DNA of 26,292 bases from a virus. Below, one piece after another: positions 20,577-26,148 of the stretch. The stretch spans positions 1 to 26,292 of IMG/VR virus record IMGVR_UViG_3300018416_000098. One strand, given 5' to 3'. The notes beneath the pieces are model-generated. The model saw only the letters and a program-made list of their open reading frames with translations, did not search any database and was not told the DNA's origin. The translations under genes and the position numbers were made by a program. Numbering within the stretch: the first letter of the stretch is position 1; each line of letters opens with the position of its first letter.

Positions 20577-21011
20577 TTATTTTAGTTCCATGTGAAAAGG
20601 AAAGCATTCCACAAAAAGTTCTTTCTCCATTCTAAAAGCTTCTTTTTCCCACGGCTGGTTTTCATATTTATATCCACCCGCATTTCGTTTCTTCCAACAA
20701 AAGTCACCAGTCTCACCGTAAGTTAGTTCTCCACGAAAGTACTGCTTCACGTGAACTAACTCATGGGCAATCGTCTGCATCTGTTCTAAGAACGTCAACT
20801 TACGACCAGCCCAAGACTTAGCGATTGTCACTTCAGCCACTTTATTAGTGCCGAAACAATATCCTTGAGCATCACCGTCGACCTTACTCTGAAAATCTAT
20901 AATCACAGATTTACTGTTCATACGGTGAAGTTTGAGATGCTTCAAGCAGTTTATAACATACTGCTCAACAGCATCTCGGTTCTTACATTTACCGGTAATG
21001 TAAAAGATCAT
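20577..21011 (-). CDS. Zincin-type metallopeptidase-like protein, 144 aa
   Basis: A small zincin with IAHELVHVKQYF, i.e. HExxH at 83-87 (H83, E84, H87), and a likely third ligand in the ENQPWEKEAFRME segment (E122 or E124). This arrangement is found in SprT-like and related phage metallopeptidases of unknown target. The start fits immediately after the upstream small membrane protein (ATGA overlap). Without a signal peptide it acts in the cytoplasm, perhaps on DNA-bound proteins as SprT-type enzymes do; that is inference. Confidence 0.8.
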   Translation of the reverse strand: MIFYITGKCKNRDAVEQYVINCLKHLKLHRMNSKSVIIDFQSKVDGDAQGYCFGTNKVAEVTIAKSWAGRKLTFLEQMQTIAHELVHVKQYFRGELTYGETGDFCWKKRNAGGYKYENQPWEKEAFRMEKELFVECFPFHMELK

Positions 21012-21187
21012 TGATCTTCACCCATTGATGCCAACTTTGGTATTGCCCATGCCATTAGAGATAACCCTAACAAACACAGCAATAAAGTCTGCATCAATGG
21101 TGGTGCGGCAATTCCTGCTTCGTGAGCATAATCGTCAGCACCTACAGCACCGAACAAGATGAATAGTCCAAGAATAAATCGTATCAT
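21008..21187 (-). CDS. Small membrane protein, 59 aa
   Basis: Two hydrophobic segments (MIRFILGLFILFGAVGA at the start and LMQTLLLCLLGLSLMAWAI about 31-49) with a short polar loop between them. First gene after the promoter at 21216-21244 and coupled to the metallopeptidase gene by ATGA. Similar two-helix proteins occur in T4-like marine phages; a holin-like role has not been shown. Confidence 0.68.
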   Translation of the reverse strand: MIRFILGLFILFGAVGADDYAHEAGIAAPPLMQTLLLCLLGLSLMAWAIPKLASMGEDQ

Positions 21188-21215
21188 TAGCTTCTCCTGA
21201 TCATCAATACTATGT

Positions 21216-21244
21216 ATTGTACTCTATATAGATACTTATGTCAA
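21216..21244 (-). promoter_or_regulatory. Sigma70-type promoter, leftward, of long unit
   Basis: TTGACA (21244-21239), a 17-base spacer and TACAAT (21221-21216) on the - strand. No other strong TTGACA-type promoter is seen between here and 15525, so it appears to drive about 20 genes including metallopeptidase, peroxiredoxin, cytochrome and the spanin-like pair. Confidence 0.8.
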
Positions 21245-21256
21245 GTGTTTTTTCAA

Positions 21257-21754
21257 CTAATACCCAAAATATTCTATTCCACTATCTTGACCTGGCCAAG
21301 TTTCCTCATCTTCGTCTGGAAATTGTTCTACAAATTCCCCATTCACTAGTTTGTATATGCCAGAGATATTGCTACCTCTGACATACTGTCTACCACCATC
21401 AATCATAGCACCATCAATAAATAAGCAATCGTGATGGCATTGAGAGTACCACATCATACCCTCTTTGTCTTTGATCATACCGAAAGCATACTTCTCTACG
21501 ATATCTGCATTCGTTATCACGATCCTCGCATCCTCAGAGTATGGATTTCGATAGAGACCGAAGTATCTATTACCAAACTCTGGATGAGGGTCTTCACGGT
21601 AAAAAATATCTACAGGCAAATCACTCGCCTGTAGATCAGTGGTACACACATATTTAATTGGAACACCATCTTTCTTCTCGTAAATACTTACAACTTTTTC
21701 AGTATCGAAAACGGGTGCATGTTTTACGATAGAGGGATCTAAGACGTTTTTCAC
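21257..21754 (-). CDS. Conserved phage hypothetical protein, 165 aa
   Basis: Unrecognised protein that starts with GTG at 21754 (MKNVLDPSIVKHAPVF; the site GAGGAAAG lies upstream). Segments such as YFGLYRNPYSEDARIVITNA and a CHHDCLFIDGAMIDGG stretch with paired Cys/His may bind metal. The start overlaps the upstream gene by 56 bases. Last gene of the unit from the promoter at 22717. Confidence 0.7.
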   Translation of the reverse strand: MKNVLDPSIVKHAPVFDTEKVVSIYEKKDGVPIKYVCTTDLQASDLPVDIFYREDPHPEFGNRYFGLYRNPYSEDARIVITNADIVEKYAFGMIKDKEGMMWYSQCHHDCLFIDGAMIDGGRQYVRGSNISGIYKLVNGEFVEQFPDEDEETWPGQDSGIEYFGY

Positions 21755-21905
21755 TGGTTCTTTCCTCTCGCTTTTGTATCAAGGCACGAACTCTTTTGAT
21801 GCGTTTTCTTCCAAGTCGTGCTGTTATTGATCTTCTCAGTCTTTTCCCTCTACTGGGTCGATCATAAAAAGGTACATAATCACATTCATCTGATTGTGAT
21901 TCCAT
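21699..21905 (-). CDS. Hypothetical very basic protein, 68 aa
   Basis: Begins MESQSDECDYVPFYDR and then becomes extremely Arg/Lys-rich (RGKRLRRSITARLGRKRIKR). The GGGAGG site five bases before the ATG is one of the best in the window, which supports translation despite the 56-base overlap with the next gene. A nucleic acid binding role is inferred from charge only. Confidence 0.55.
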   Translation of the reverse strand: MESQSDECDYVPFYDRPSRGKRLRRSITARLGRKRIKRVRALIQKREERTSEKRLRSLYRKTCTRFRY

Positions 21906-21920
21906 GAGAACCTCCCTAGT

Positions 21921-22133
21921 TTAAACTTTGGCTTCCTTAAAATATTTGTCGATCATTTCAACCTGATCGTTGTACTTAGCAATTTCGTCCAGCTCTTTTT
22001 CGATTGTATCGATCAAGTCTGAATGCTCTCCTACGCCAACTGGGTTTGTCAAAAAGACTTCGACATTTGCTTTATGCTTTTGGACATGACCCATAGCGTG
22101 GGCACGTACTGCCTGAAGTAATGTTTCTCTCAT
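21921..22133 (-). CDS. Conserved phage hypothetical protein, 70 aa
   Basis: Begins MRETLLQAVRAHAMGHVQKH and has NVEVFLTNPVGVGEHSD, a pattern conserved in T4-like cyanophages and other marine phages as I recall. Helical, with AAGGAG five bases before the ATG. It lies 20 bases after the CCA end of tRNA-Arg. Function unknown. Confidence 0.78.
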   Translation of the reverse strand: MRETLLQAVRAHAMGHVQKHKANVEVFLTNPVGVGEHSDLIDTIEKELDEIAKYNDQVEMIDKYFKEAKV

Positions 22134-22153
22134 GTTTTCTCCTTATACTACAT

Positions 22154-22229
22154 TGGTGCGCCTGAGATGATTCGAACATCTGACCTTCGGTTTCGTAGAC
22201 CGATACTCTATCCGCTGAGTTACAGGCGC
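22154..22229 (-). tRNA. tRNA-Arg (anticodon ACG), CCA encoded
   Basis: Cloverleaf read on the - strand: acceptor GCGCCTG/CAGGCGC, D arm ACTC...GAGT, anticodon arm TCGGT-CTACGAA-ACCGA with anticodon ACG, T arm AGATG-TTCGAAT-CATCT, then A and encoded CCA (22157-22154). It reads CGU (and CGC/CGA if A34 is deaminated by the host). All arms pair well. Confidence 0.95.
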
Positions 22230-22256
22230 ATTATCTACTCAGCGAGTCAGAAAATG

Positions 22257-22313
22257 GGGTGCCCTATCTCACTCTTATAATCGGGAGATTATTCTCTTAT
22301 CACATCGACACCC
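22257..22313 (-). other. tRNA-like two-stem RNA element
   Basis: On the - strand a 7-bp outer stem GGGTGTC/GGCACCC (22313-22307 and 22263-22257, one G-U pair) encloses a 6-bp hairpin ATAATC/GATTAT with loop TCCC. The outer stem looks like a tRNA acceptor, and the element lies 28 bases upstream of tRNA-Arg, but no T arm or D arm can be formed and the length is only 57 bases. It may be a decayed tRNA, a processing signal or a separate small RNA. Confidence 0.4.
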
Positions 22314-22337
22314 AACGTGATCGTATCTTACTTTAAT

Positions 22338-22427
22338 TTATATGCTCTGACCCGTAGTAAGAGACGTTTCAGAAAACGGTCTTTTTGCATCTTTAGGCAT
22401 GGCTGGACCGGTACGCCATCTAATCAA
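22338..22427 (-). CDS. Possible 29-aa ORF, TTG start
   Basis: A short frame containing AMPKDAKRPFSETSLTTGQ between the 86-residue membrane protein and the tRNA-like element. A TTG start would overlap the upstream stop, but the ribosome site (GAGAG) is too close. It may be noncoding leader of the tRNA region. Kept as a low-confidence entry because otherwise the interval is unexplained. Confidence 0.2.
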   Translation of the reverse strand: MIRWRTGPAMPKDAKRPFSETSLTTGQSI

Positions 22428-22684
22428 ATCTCTCTTATCAGTGTTGATCCCAACATGATAAGCATACTCGCATTAAGAATAATCAATGATCTATCTTTCC
22501 ATCTTATCGATACCCAAAGCCACATCAGCGTTCCTAGAACTCCAGAAATAAGATCAAATGTTCTAAATTCTGGTCCTGCGCCTCTGAACATAACAGAGAT
22601 TAAGATGAAGACAGTGGCTGCCCACTTAGCATACCAGTCAAAATTTTCTGGATACCAATTGTCATCAATTTTCTTGTCGCTCAT
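22424..22684 (-). CDS. Membrane protein, 86 aa
   Basis: Begins MSDKKIDDNWYPENFDWYAK and has about three hydrophobic segments (WAATVFILISVMF, ISGVLGTLMWLWVSI, LIILNASMLIMLGSTLI). AAGGA precedes the ATG. It is the first gene after the promoter at 22717-22745. A family of this form occurs in T4-like marine phages; the function is not known to me. Confidence 0.78.
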   Translation of the reverse strand: MSDKKIDDNWYPENFDWYAKWAATVFILISVMFRGAGPEFRTFDLISGVLGTLMWLWVSIRWKDRSLIILNASMLIMLGSTLIREI

Positions 22685-22716
22685 AAATCCTTCTATTGTT
22701 TCAATTTAATAGATAC

Positions 22717-22745
22717 ACTATACTACATTATGCATCTTTTGTCAA
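22717..22745 (-). promoter_or_regulatory. Sigma70-type promoter, leftward
   Basis: TTGACA (22745-22740), a 17-base spacer and TATAGT (22722-22717). It leads the 86-residue membrane protein, the tRNA-like element, tRNA-Arg(ACG) and three protein genes. Confidence 0.8.
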
Positions 22746-22752
22746 GCACTTT

Positions 22753-22860
22753 TTACATCCGCATATCTTCATACATGTCTGAATACAATCTATGCTTTGA
22801 GAGATCACCAGGATCTCTTGTTTCGAAGAATGCTTTTATCTTATTCCACAACTTCTTCAT
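22753..22860 (-). CDS. Small hypothetical protein, 35 aa, start next to tRNA
   Basis: A 35-residue ORF (MKKLWNKIKAFFETRDPGDL) beginning three bases after the CCA end of tRNA-Leu. Its only good ribosome site, GGGAG at 22872-22868, is the 3' acceptor strand of that tRNA. Translation would therefore need an unprocessed transcript. A longer frame through the tRNA is rejected. Confidence 0.45.
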   Translation of the reverse strand: MKKLWNKIKAFFETRDPGDLSKHRLYSDMYEDMRM

Positions 22861-22862
22861 TT

Positions 22863-22947
22863 TGGTACTCCCACCCGGACTCGAACCGGGACGCTTTAAA
22901 GCCACAGATTTTAAGTCTGTTATGTCTACCGATTCCATCATGGGAGC
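22863..22947 (-). tRNA. tRNA-Leu (anticodon TAA), CCA encoded
   Basis: Cloverleaf on the - strand: acceptor GCTCCCA/TGGGAGT, D arm with GGTAGACA, anticodon arm ACAGA-CTTAAAA-TCTGT with anticodon TAA, a long variable arm (about GGCTTTAAAGCGTC) as expected for Leu, T arm CCCGG-TTCGAGT-CCGGG, then A plus encoded CCA (22866-22863). It reads UUA/UUG. Confidence 0.95.
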
Positions 22948-23147
22948 ATATTATCAAACTTAATCTTTTTATCGAGGTAAGACTCTTCCTCATCGCATTG
23001 GCAAAGTTTGGCATCTTGTTTAGCTATAAGCATGTCAAGCTTGCGTTCAATACCATCACACCTTTCCATAACTTCAGCCATAATTAATCCAACTTCATCA
23101 TTTGTGATTGAAGCTTTAAAGGTTGATGTGTTACGTGACTTGATCAT
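22938..23147 (-). CDS. Hypothetical protein, 69 aa
   Basis: Begins MIKSRNTSTFKASITNDEVG and is helical with two close Cys (KLCQCDEEE). AAGGA lies about seven bases before the ATG. Its stop codon lies inside the 5' acceptor strand of tRNA-Leu (10-base overlap), so processing of the tRNA would cut the mRNA 3' end. Function unknown. Confidence 0.65.
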   Translation of the reverse strand: MIKSRNTSTFKASITNDEVGLIMAEVMERCDGIERKLDMLIAKQDAKLCQCDEEESYLDKKIKFDNMLP

Positions 23148-23167
23148 TATTGATCCTTTCTTAAAAT

Positions 23168-23244
23168 TGGCGTCCCCGACAGGATTCGAACCTGTGACCT
23201 ACGGTTTAGAAGACCGTTGTTCTATCCAGCTGAACTACGGGGAC
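23168..23244 (-). tRNA. tRNA-Arg (anticodon TCT), CCA encoded
   Basis: Cloverleaf on the - strand: acceptor GTCCCCG/CGGGGAC, D arm GTTC...GAAC, anticodon arm ACGGT-CTTCTAA-ACCGT with anticodon TCT, T arm ACAGG-TTCGAAT-CCTGT, discriminator G and encoded CCA (23170-23168). It reads AGA/AGG, codons often rare in hosts and common in phages of this base composition. Confidence 0.96.
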
Positions 23245-23252
23245 ATAAAGCA

Positions 23253-23477
23253 TTAGACAGACCAGTCTATCTTTTCATCGATTGCGTAGTGACAAGCTTG
23301 AATATAATCCCTATCTTCATCGGTCAGAACGTTAAAATACATTGAAAGCTTAGAGAGTAATTCTTCTAAGCGTTGGTAGTTTTCACCATCAGTCAGGTGA
23401 GCATTAGATTCCATTAAACGCTGGACTTCGTCCAGTCGTTCAACATTTCGGGCACGTATGCCACTTGCGGCATTCAT
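23253..23477 (-). CDS. Conserved phage hypothetical protein, 74 aa
   Basis: Helical protein with NYQRLEELLSKLSMYFNVL and DRDYIQACHYAIDEK, a pattern I associate with T4-like marine phages. GAGGT lies before the ATG. It ends eight bases before tRNA-Arg(TCT). Function unknown. Confidence 0.75.
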   Translation of the reverse strand: MNAASGIRARNVERLDEVQRLMESNAHLTDGENYQRLEELLSKLSMYFNVLTDEDRDYIQACHYAIDEKIDWSV

Positions 23478-23491
23478 TGTTTACCTCACAT

Positions 23492-23713
23492 TCAGCCGTA
23501 ATCTTTACGGTCTTCTTCATTATCGTATCCATATTTATACTCTTCAATTTCAGAGTCAGACATATTGATACTCTCAATTCTTTCACCTTTACCAGTACCT
23601 AATGGATACCAGTGTGGGCTATAAGCACGACCATAGTAAGCATCTGCGCTACCACGATCTTGCGGACCACCATGAACTGGCAGTTGATTAGATTCAATTG
23701 GAACTATCGGCAT
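23492..23713 (-). CDS. Conserved small phage protein, 73 aa
   Basis: From the ATG at 23713 the protein begins MPIVPIESNQLPVHGGPQDR and has GSADAYYGRAYSPHWYPLGT, then EIEEYKYGYDNEED. The 'GGP-x-DRGSAD-x-YY...HWYP' pattern recurs in marine phages in my memory with no known role. An upstream TTG (23722) is in frame but less likely. It overlaps the upstream gene by 20 bases. Confidence 0.75.
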   Translation of the reverse strand: MPIVPIESNQLPVHGGPQDRGSADAYYGRAYSPHWYPLGTGKGERIESINMSDSEIEEYKYGYDNEEDRKDYG

Positions 23714-23864
23714 TTTTCTCAAACTCCAAAAGTGATTGAACCTTATTCAGAAGCATATTCTCTAGTGCTTCCATAGCCATTCGCTTCTCATCACTTGCAC
23801 CTTCGTTTAGTGCTATAAGTGCATTCTGAAGGATGGTTATCTCTTCGACAGTTTCGGCGTTCAT
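23694..23864 (-). CDS. Small helical hypothetical protein, 56 aa
   Basis: A 56-residue ORF (MNAETVEEITILQNALIALN) predicted all-helical and acidic. Start coupled to the upstream stop as ATGA. Function unknown. Confidence 0.58.
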   Translation of the reverse strand: MNAETVEEITILQNALIALNEGASDEKRMAMEALENMLLNKVQSLLEFEKNADSSN

Positions 23865-23983
23865 ACGCTCATCTCCTCGAACTTAGCCCAAGCATAAGCT
23901 TCGGCTTGTTCGTCACTTAGCCCTAACTCAAGACCCTCTAGAAAGAGGTTCTCAAGCAGGCTATCATTATATAAATTAGACAT
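23861..23983 (-). CDS. Small hypothetical protein, 40 aa
   Basis: A 40-residue ORF (MSNLYNDSLLENLFLEGLEL) with GGAG upstream, in the interval after the 114-residue gene. It is Leu/Glu-rich and helical, and it ends as ATGA over the next start. Function unknown. Confidence 0.58.
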   Translation of the reverse strand: MSNLYNDSLLENLFLEGLELGLSDEQAEAYAWAKFEEMSV

Positions 23984-23992
23984 CAAATCTCC

Positions 23993-24337
23993 TTACAAGT
24001 AAGCAGGGCCGGTCCAGTTGACCCAAGTTAAATCGTTAAACACGTTGCCTCTTGCTTTGTTTCTAGCAGGGGCAGCCCAACCAGCGGCTTTCAAGATGTC
24101 ACCAGCTTTAAACTTGGCATCATCTGCTTTCATCACAAAGCCCCAAACACTGCCACCAGTGATCACTTTGATGTACTTTCTGCCTTCTTCGTAGTGAAGA
24201 CCTTCGTTGAACTCGGCAATCATATTGTGATTGATCTCTGTGAGTTCTTCGTTGCCTCTGGCATACGCACATCTCTGCGTCCACTGGAGGTAATCTTTCT
24301 TGATTTCTTCAAGCAGGTTTGTTATCGCTTCATTCAT
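23993..24337 (-). CDS. Conserved phage hypothetical protein, 114 aa
   Basis: From the ATG at 24337 (AAGGAG six bases upstream) the protein begins MNEAITNLLEEIKKDYLQW and later has GRKYIKVITGGSVWGFVMKA, KFKAGDILKAAGWAAPARN and ARGNVF. This is a well-conserved unnamed family in marine phages and some plasmids, as I recall. The frame runs up to 24547, but that part crosses the promoter at 24368-24396 and is not real. Confidence 0.8.
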   Translation of the reverse strand: MNEAITNLLEEIKKDYLQWTQRCAYARGNEELTEINHNMIAEFNEGLHYEEGRKYIKVITGGSVWGFVMKADDAKFKAGDILKAAGWAAPARNKARGNVFNDLTWVNWTGPAYL

Positions 24338-24367
24338 ATCTAACTCCTTGTCTTTCATTATGTACAT

Positions 24368-24396
24368 ATTATCACATATAAAATGGATAATGTCAA
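24368..24396 (-). promoter_or_regulatory. Sigma70-type promoter, leftward
   Basis: TTGACA (24396-24391), a 17-base spacer and GATAAT (24373-24368). The TGA stop of the 67-residue gene lies inside TTGACA. It leads the 114-residue gene and the tRNA-Arg(TCT)/tRNA-Leu region. Confidence 0.75.
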
Positions 24397-24596
24397 CCCC
24401 TTTTTTCAAATAAATTTGGGAATTGTACAAAAAGTTCTGACCCATCAATGAGGGAGTATTCCTCACCATCAAAGCAGGTAGCTTGAATATCAGTGCCATA
24501 CTTAGCACGTGTAGAGACGATGGTGCCCATACCTGGTACCACAACATCGGTGCAGTTCCAGAGGGAATTCATAAAAGATTTGAATTGCTCAGTCAT
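24393..24596 (-). CDS. Hypothetical protein, 67 aa
   Basis: Begins MTEQFKSFMNSLWNCTDVVV and is probably a small alpha/beta protein (GMGTIVSTRAKYGTDIQATC). GGAG lies six bases before the ATG, and the gene follows the preceding stop by one base. Function unknown. Confidence 0.7.
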   Translation of the reverse strand: MTEQFKSFMNSLWNCTDVVVPGMGTIVSTRAKYGTDIQATCFDGEEYSLIDGSELFVQFPNLFEKRG

Positions 24597-24597
24597 A

Positions 24598-24837
24598 TCA
24601 AACTCCAGACATTTCGAATTTTTTCACACCGGCTTCCCACAATTCAATTGCGGCATCATCGTTTTCAAAGCCGTACTCGCTGGCAAAGTCTACAGAAGAC
24701 GAAGCAAAGACTGACTCTGCAAGACCGTATTCTTGGATGAAGTAGCAGATTGATTTTGCAGTACTCGCTTCGGCAACCATGTTGTCACCGTCAAACATCT
24801 GAATCATGGCGTTATCTGCTGAAATAAAATCTATCAT
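24598..24837 (-). CDS. Hypothetical acidic protein, 79 aa
   Basis: Begins MIDFISADNAMIQMFDGDNM with helical segments (STAKSICYFIQEYGLAESVF) and a compact acidic composition. First gene after the promoter at 24869-24897. Function unknown. Confidence 0.7.
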   Translation of the reverse strand: MIDFISADNAMIQMFDGDNMVAEASTAKSICYFIQEYGLAESVFASSSVDFASEYGFENDDAAIELWEAGVKKFEMSGV

Positions 24838-24868
24838 TTTTGATCACTTTCTCTCTGATTACTTATAT

Positions 24869-24897
24869 AAGGTATCACATCCGAATGGTATTGTCAA
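24869..24897 (-). promoter_or_regulatory. Sigma70-type promoter (weak -10), leftward
   Basis: TTGACA (24897-24892), a 17-base spacer and TACCTT (24874-24869), the poorest -10 of the set; a TATAAG lies four bases further down. It leads the two small genes to 24393. Confidence 0.6.
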
Positions 24898-24916
24898 CCC
24901 CTAAAATGAACTTTTT

Positions 24917-25069
24917 TTACTTTTCTCGCTTATAAACGTTATAAGCTTCAGTAACAGTTAAGTTCTCATCAAAGCCTTTGTCCATAGCATCAACAAGCCA
25001 TTCAAAGGTTTTACCGTAGAACTCAGTTGCTCTACGGGTTAAAACAGTTATTGCACGATTATACTTCAT
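24917..25069 (-). CDS. Small hypothetical protein, 50 aa
   Basis: A 50-residue ORF (MKYNRAITVLTRRATEFYGK) starting within the last codons of the HD hydrolase gene, with AGGAAG upstream. Two ATGs in a row (25072 and 25069) are possible starts. Function unknown; it is coupled to the hydrolase. Confidence 0.6.
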   Translation of the reverse strand: MKYNRAITVLTRRATEFYGKTFEWLVDAMDKGFDENLTVTEAYNVYKREK

Positions 25070-25571
25070 CATTCTTCCTCATCTCTTCAAGTTCACCCAT
25101 GACTTCAAGGGTATCCATAGCAATCAAAAGGCTAACAGTCTCTTCTTTAAACAAGTTCCAGAACTTTGGATCATGCTCTTCGATGCTCAGGCTGTTGTGA
25201 AACATATCAGCAGTCTTCAGGATCCGAATGATCTCGGGTGCTTCCCGCAACCGTGCTTCACACAACTCTTTCCGAAACTTTCGATTCCCAACATAGTTAG
25301 GAGTCTTAGTCAAGAACCAGACACCTTTCGCAATCTCATCACCGAACTTATCTTCGATGTCTTCCATAGTCGCTACAGTGTCTTCGACTGTATCGTGGAG
25401 AAGTGCAACTTGAACAGCCATCATGATATCTTCTTCGCTGTAGCCTTTCTTGTCAAGGTAAATCTCAACAATGTCAGCAACAGCAACTGGGTGAGTAATA
25501 TACTCTTCACCAGTGTACTTCCGTACTTGACCTTCGTGCATCTTAGTTGCAAATTTTAACGCTTCGTACAT
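25059..25571 (-). CDS. HD-domain hydrolase, MESH1/SpoT-like, 170 aa
   Basis: A single-domain metal-dependent phosphohydrolase of the RelA/SpoT HD type, closest in motif to MESH1: H27 in THPVAVADI, H59/D60 and E63/D64 in LLHDTVEDT, and D122 in KTADMFHN. Length of 170 residues matches a lone hydrolase without the synthetase domain. Expected substrate is (p)ppGpp (3'-pyrophosphate removal), and some family members use NADPH, so host stress signalling could be suppressed during infection. First gene after the promoter at 25607-25634; the ribosome site is weak. Substrate is inferred. Confidence 0.85.
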   Translation of the reverse strand: MYEALKFATKMHEGQVRKYTGEEYITHPVAVADIVEIYLDKKGYSEEDIMMAVQVALLHDTVEDTVATMEDIEDKFGDEIAKGVWFLTKTPNYVGNRKFRKELCEARLREAPEIIRILKTADMFHNSLSIEEHDPKFWNLFKEETVSLLIAMDTLEVMGELEEMRKNDEV

Positions 25572-25606
25572 CAGTTAATAAGTCCGTTTCTCTCAATTAC
25601 TTGTAT

Positions 25607-25634
25607 ATAATAACAGGTTCACGCAGAATGTCAA
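25607..25634 (-). promoter_or_regulatory. Sigma70-type promoter, leftward, AACCTG class
   Basis: TTGACA (25634-25629), a 16-base spacer and TATTAT (25612-25607). It contains the AACCTGTTATTATATA block shared with the promoters at 2810 and 3491. It drives the MESH1-like gene. Confidence 0.78.
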
Positions 25635-25654
25635 CCTTTATTTTACACTTTTTA

Positions 25655-25768
25655 TTATTTTTTACCGTCAAAGTAGTCTGTTAGCCAAACTGCTATGTAC
25701 CATGTAACTACGGGTATACAGAACATAAGAATGAGGGCAAACTCCATAGATGTCATAGCTTCACTCAT
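25655..25768 (-). CDS. Small membrane protein, 37 aa
   Basis: A 37-residue ORF with one hydrophobic segment (FALILMFCIPVVTWYIAVWL). Its start overlaps the upstream stop by 8 bases. Function unknown. Confidence 0.55.
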   Translation of the reverse strand: MSEAMTSMEFALILMFCIPVVTWYIAVWLTDYFDGKK

Positions 25769-25910
25769 CCTCGATCTTATTGCCATAGTAATCGTGAGTT
25801 CCAGCTCTATAGTTCTGCTTTCGCTCTTCGATGATTAAGGCGCTTATCCACAAGGCTTTGGCGCCAAAGTACGTTATCACAGAGAAAAACAATATTTCTA
25901 AAATTCCCAT
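25761..25910 (-). CDS. Small membrane protein, 49 aa
   Basis: A 49-residue ORF with an N-terminal hydrophobic segment (ILEILFFSVITYFGAKALWI) and a polar tail (RKQNYRAGTHDYYGNK). It overlaps the preceding gene by 13 bases and the next by 8. Function unknown. Confidence 0.58.
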   Translation of the reverse strand: MGILEILFFSVITYFGAKALWISALIIEERKQNYRAGTHDYYGNKIEDE

Positions 25911-26116
25911 CTGTCTTTTCCTTTTGATTTATAGAGTGATTTGATATACCACTTATTTTTAGAGAAAAACTGCTGTGGCGTATAGTTAACGTTTTTACCA
26001 GTCCAGTTGAACACTTCTATCTTGTGTTCTTGCCATAGTGCGTTGCACCAACTTCTAAAGTCTGACTGAGGAGTTGATAGAATGAAATCTTTATCAGTAA
26101 CATCATTGTGATCCAT
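25898..26116 (-). CDS. Hypothetical protein, 72 aa
   Basis: From the ATG at 26116 (GAGGA six bases upstream) the protein begins MDHNDVTDKDFILSTPQSDF and is Trp/Lys-rich towards its end. An upstream ATG at 26134 lacks a ribosome site. First gene of the leftward block after the divergent promoter region. Function unknown. Confidence 0.68.
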   Translation of the reverse strand: MDHNDVTDKDFILSTPQSDFRSWCNALWQEHKIEVFNWTGKNVNYTPQQFFSKNKWYIKSLYKSKGKDRWEF

Positions 26117-26148
26117 AATTATTCCTCTTAACATATTTTAATAGTATA

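Noticed and set aside
20665-20672. TATAAATA on the - strand inside the metallopeptidase gene
   Set aside because: It encodes the Tyr-Lys-Tyr of the protein, is far from any gene start, and has no matching downstream unit.
22362-22386. Rightward terminator-like hairpin followed by TTTT
   Set aside because: The stem has a bulge and no rightward transcript is expected here; on the leftward strand the U-run is on the wrong side.
22861-22941. Open frame through tRNA-Leu
   Set aside because: The frame reads the tRNA sequence itself; the cloverleaf is clear, so only the part after the CCA end may be coding.
23532-23539. TATAAATA on the - strand inside the 73-residue gene
   Set aside because: It encodes Tyr-Lys-Tyr near the protein end; the next feature is 15 bases or more away and belongs to the running unit.
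24338-24547. N-terminal extension of the 114-residue gene
   Set aside because: It crosses the promoter at 24368-24396 and overlaps the upstream gene in another frame. The ATG at 24337 has the proper ribosome site.
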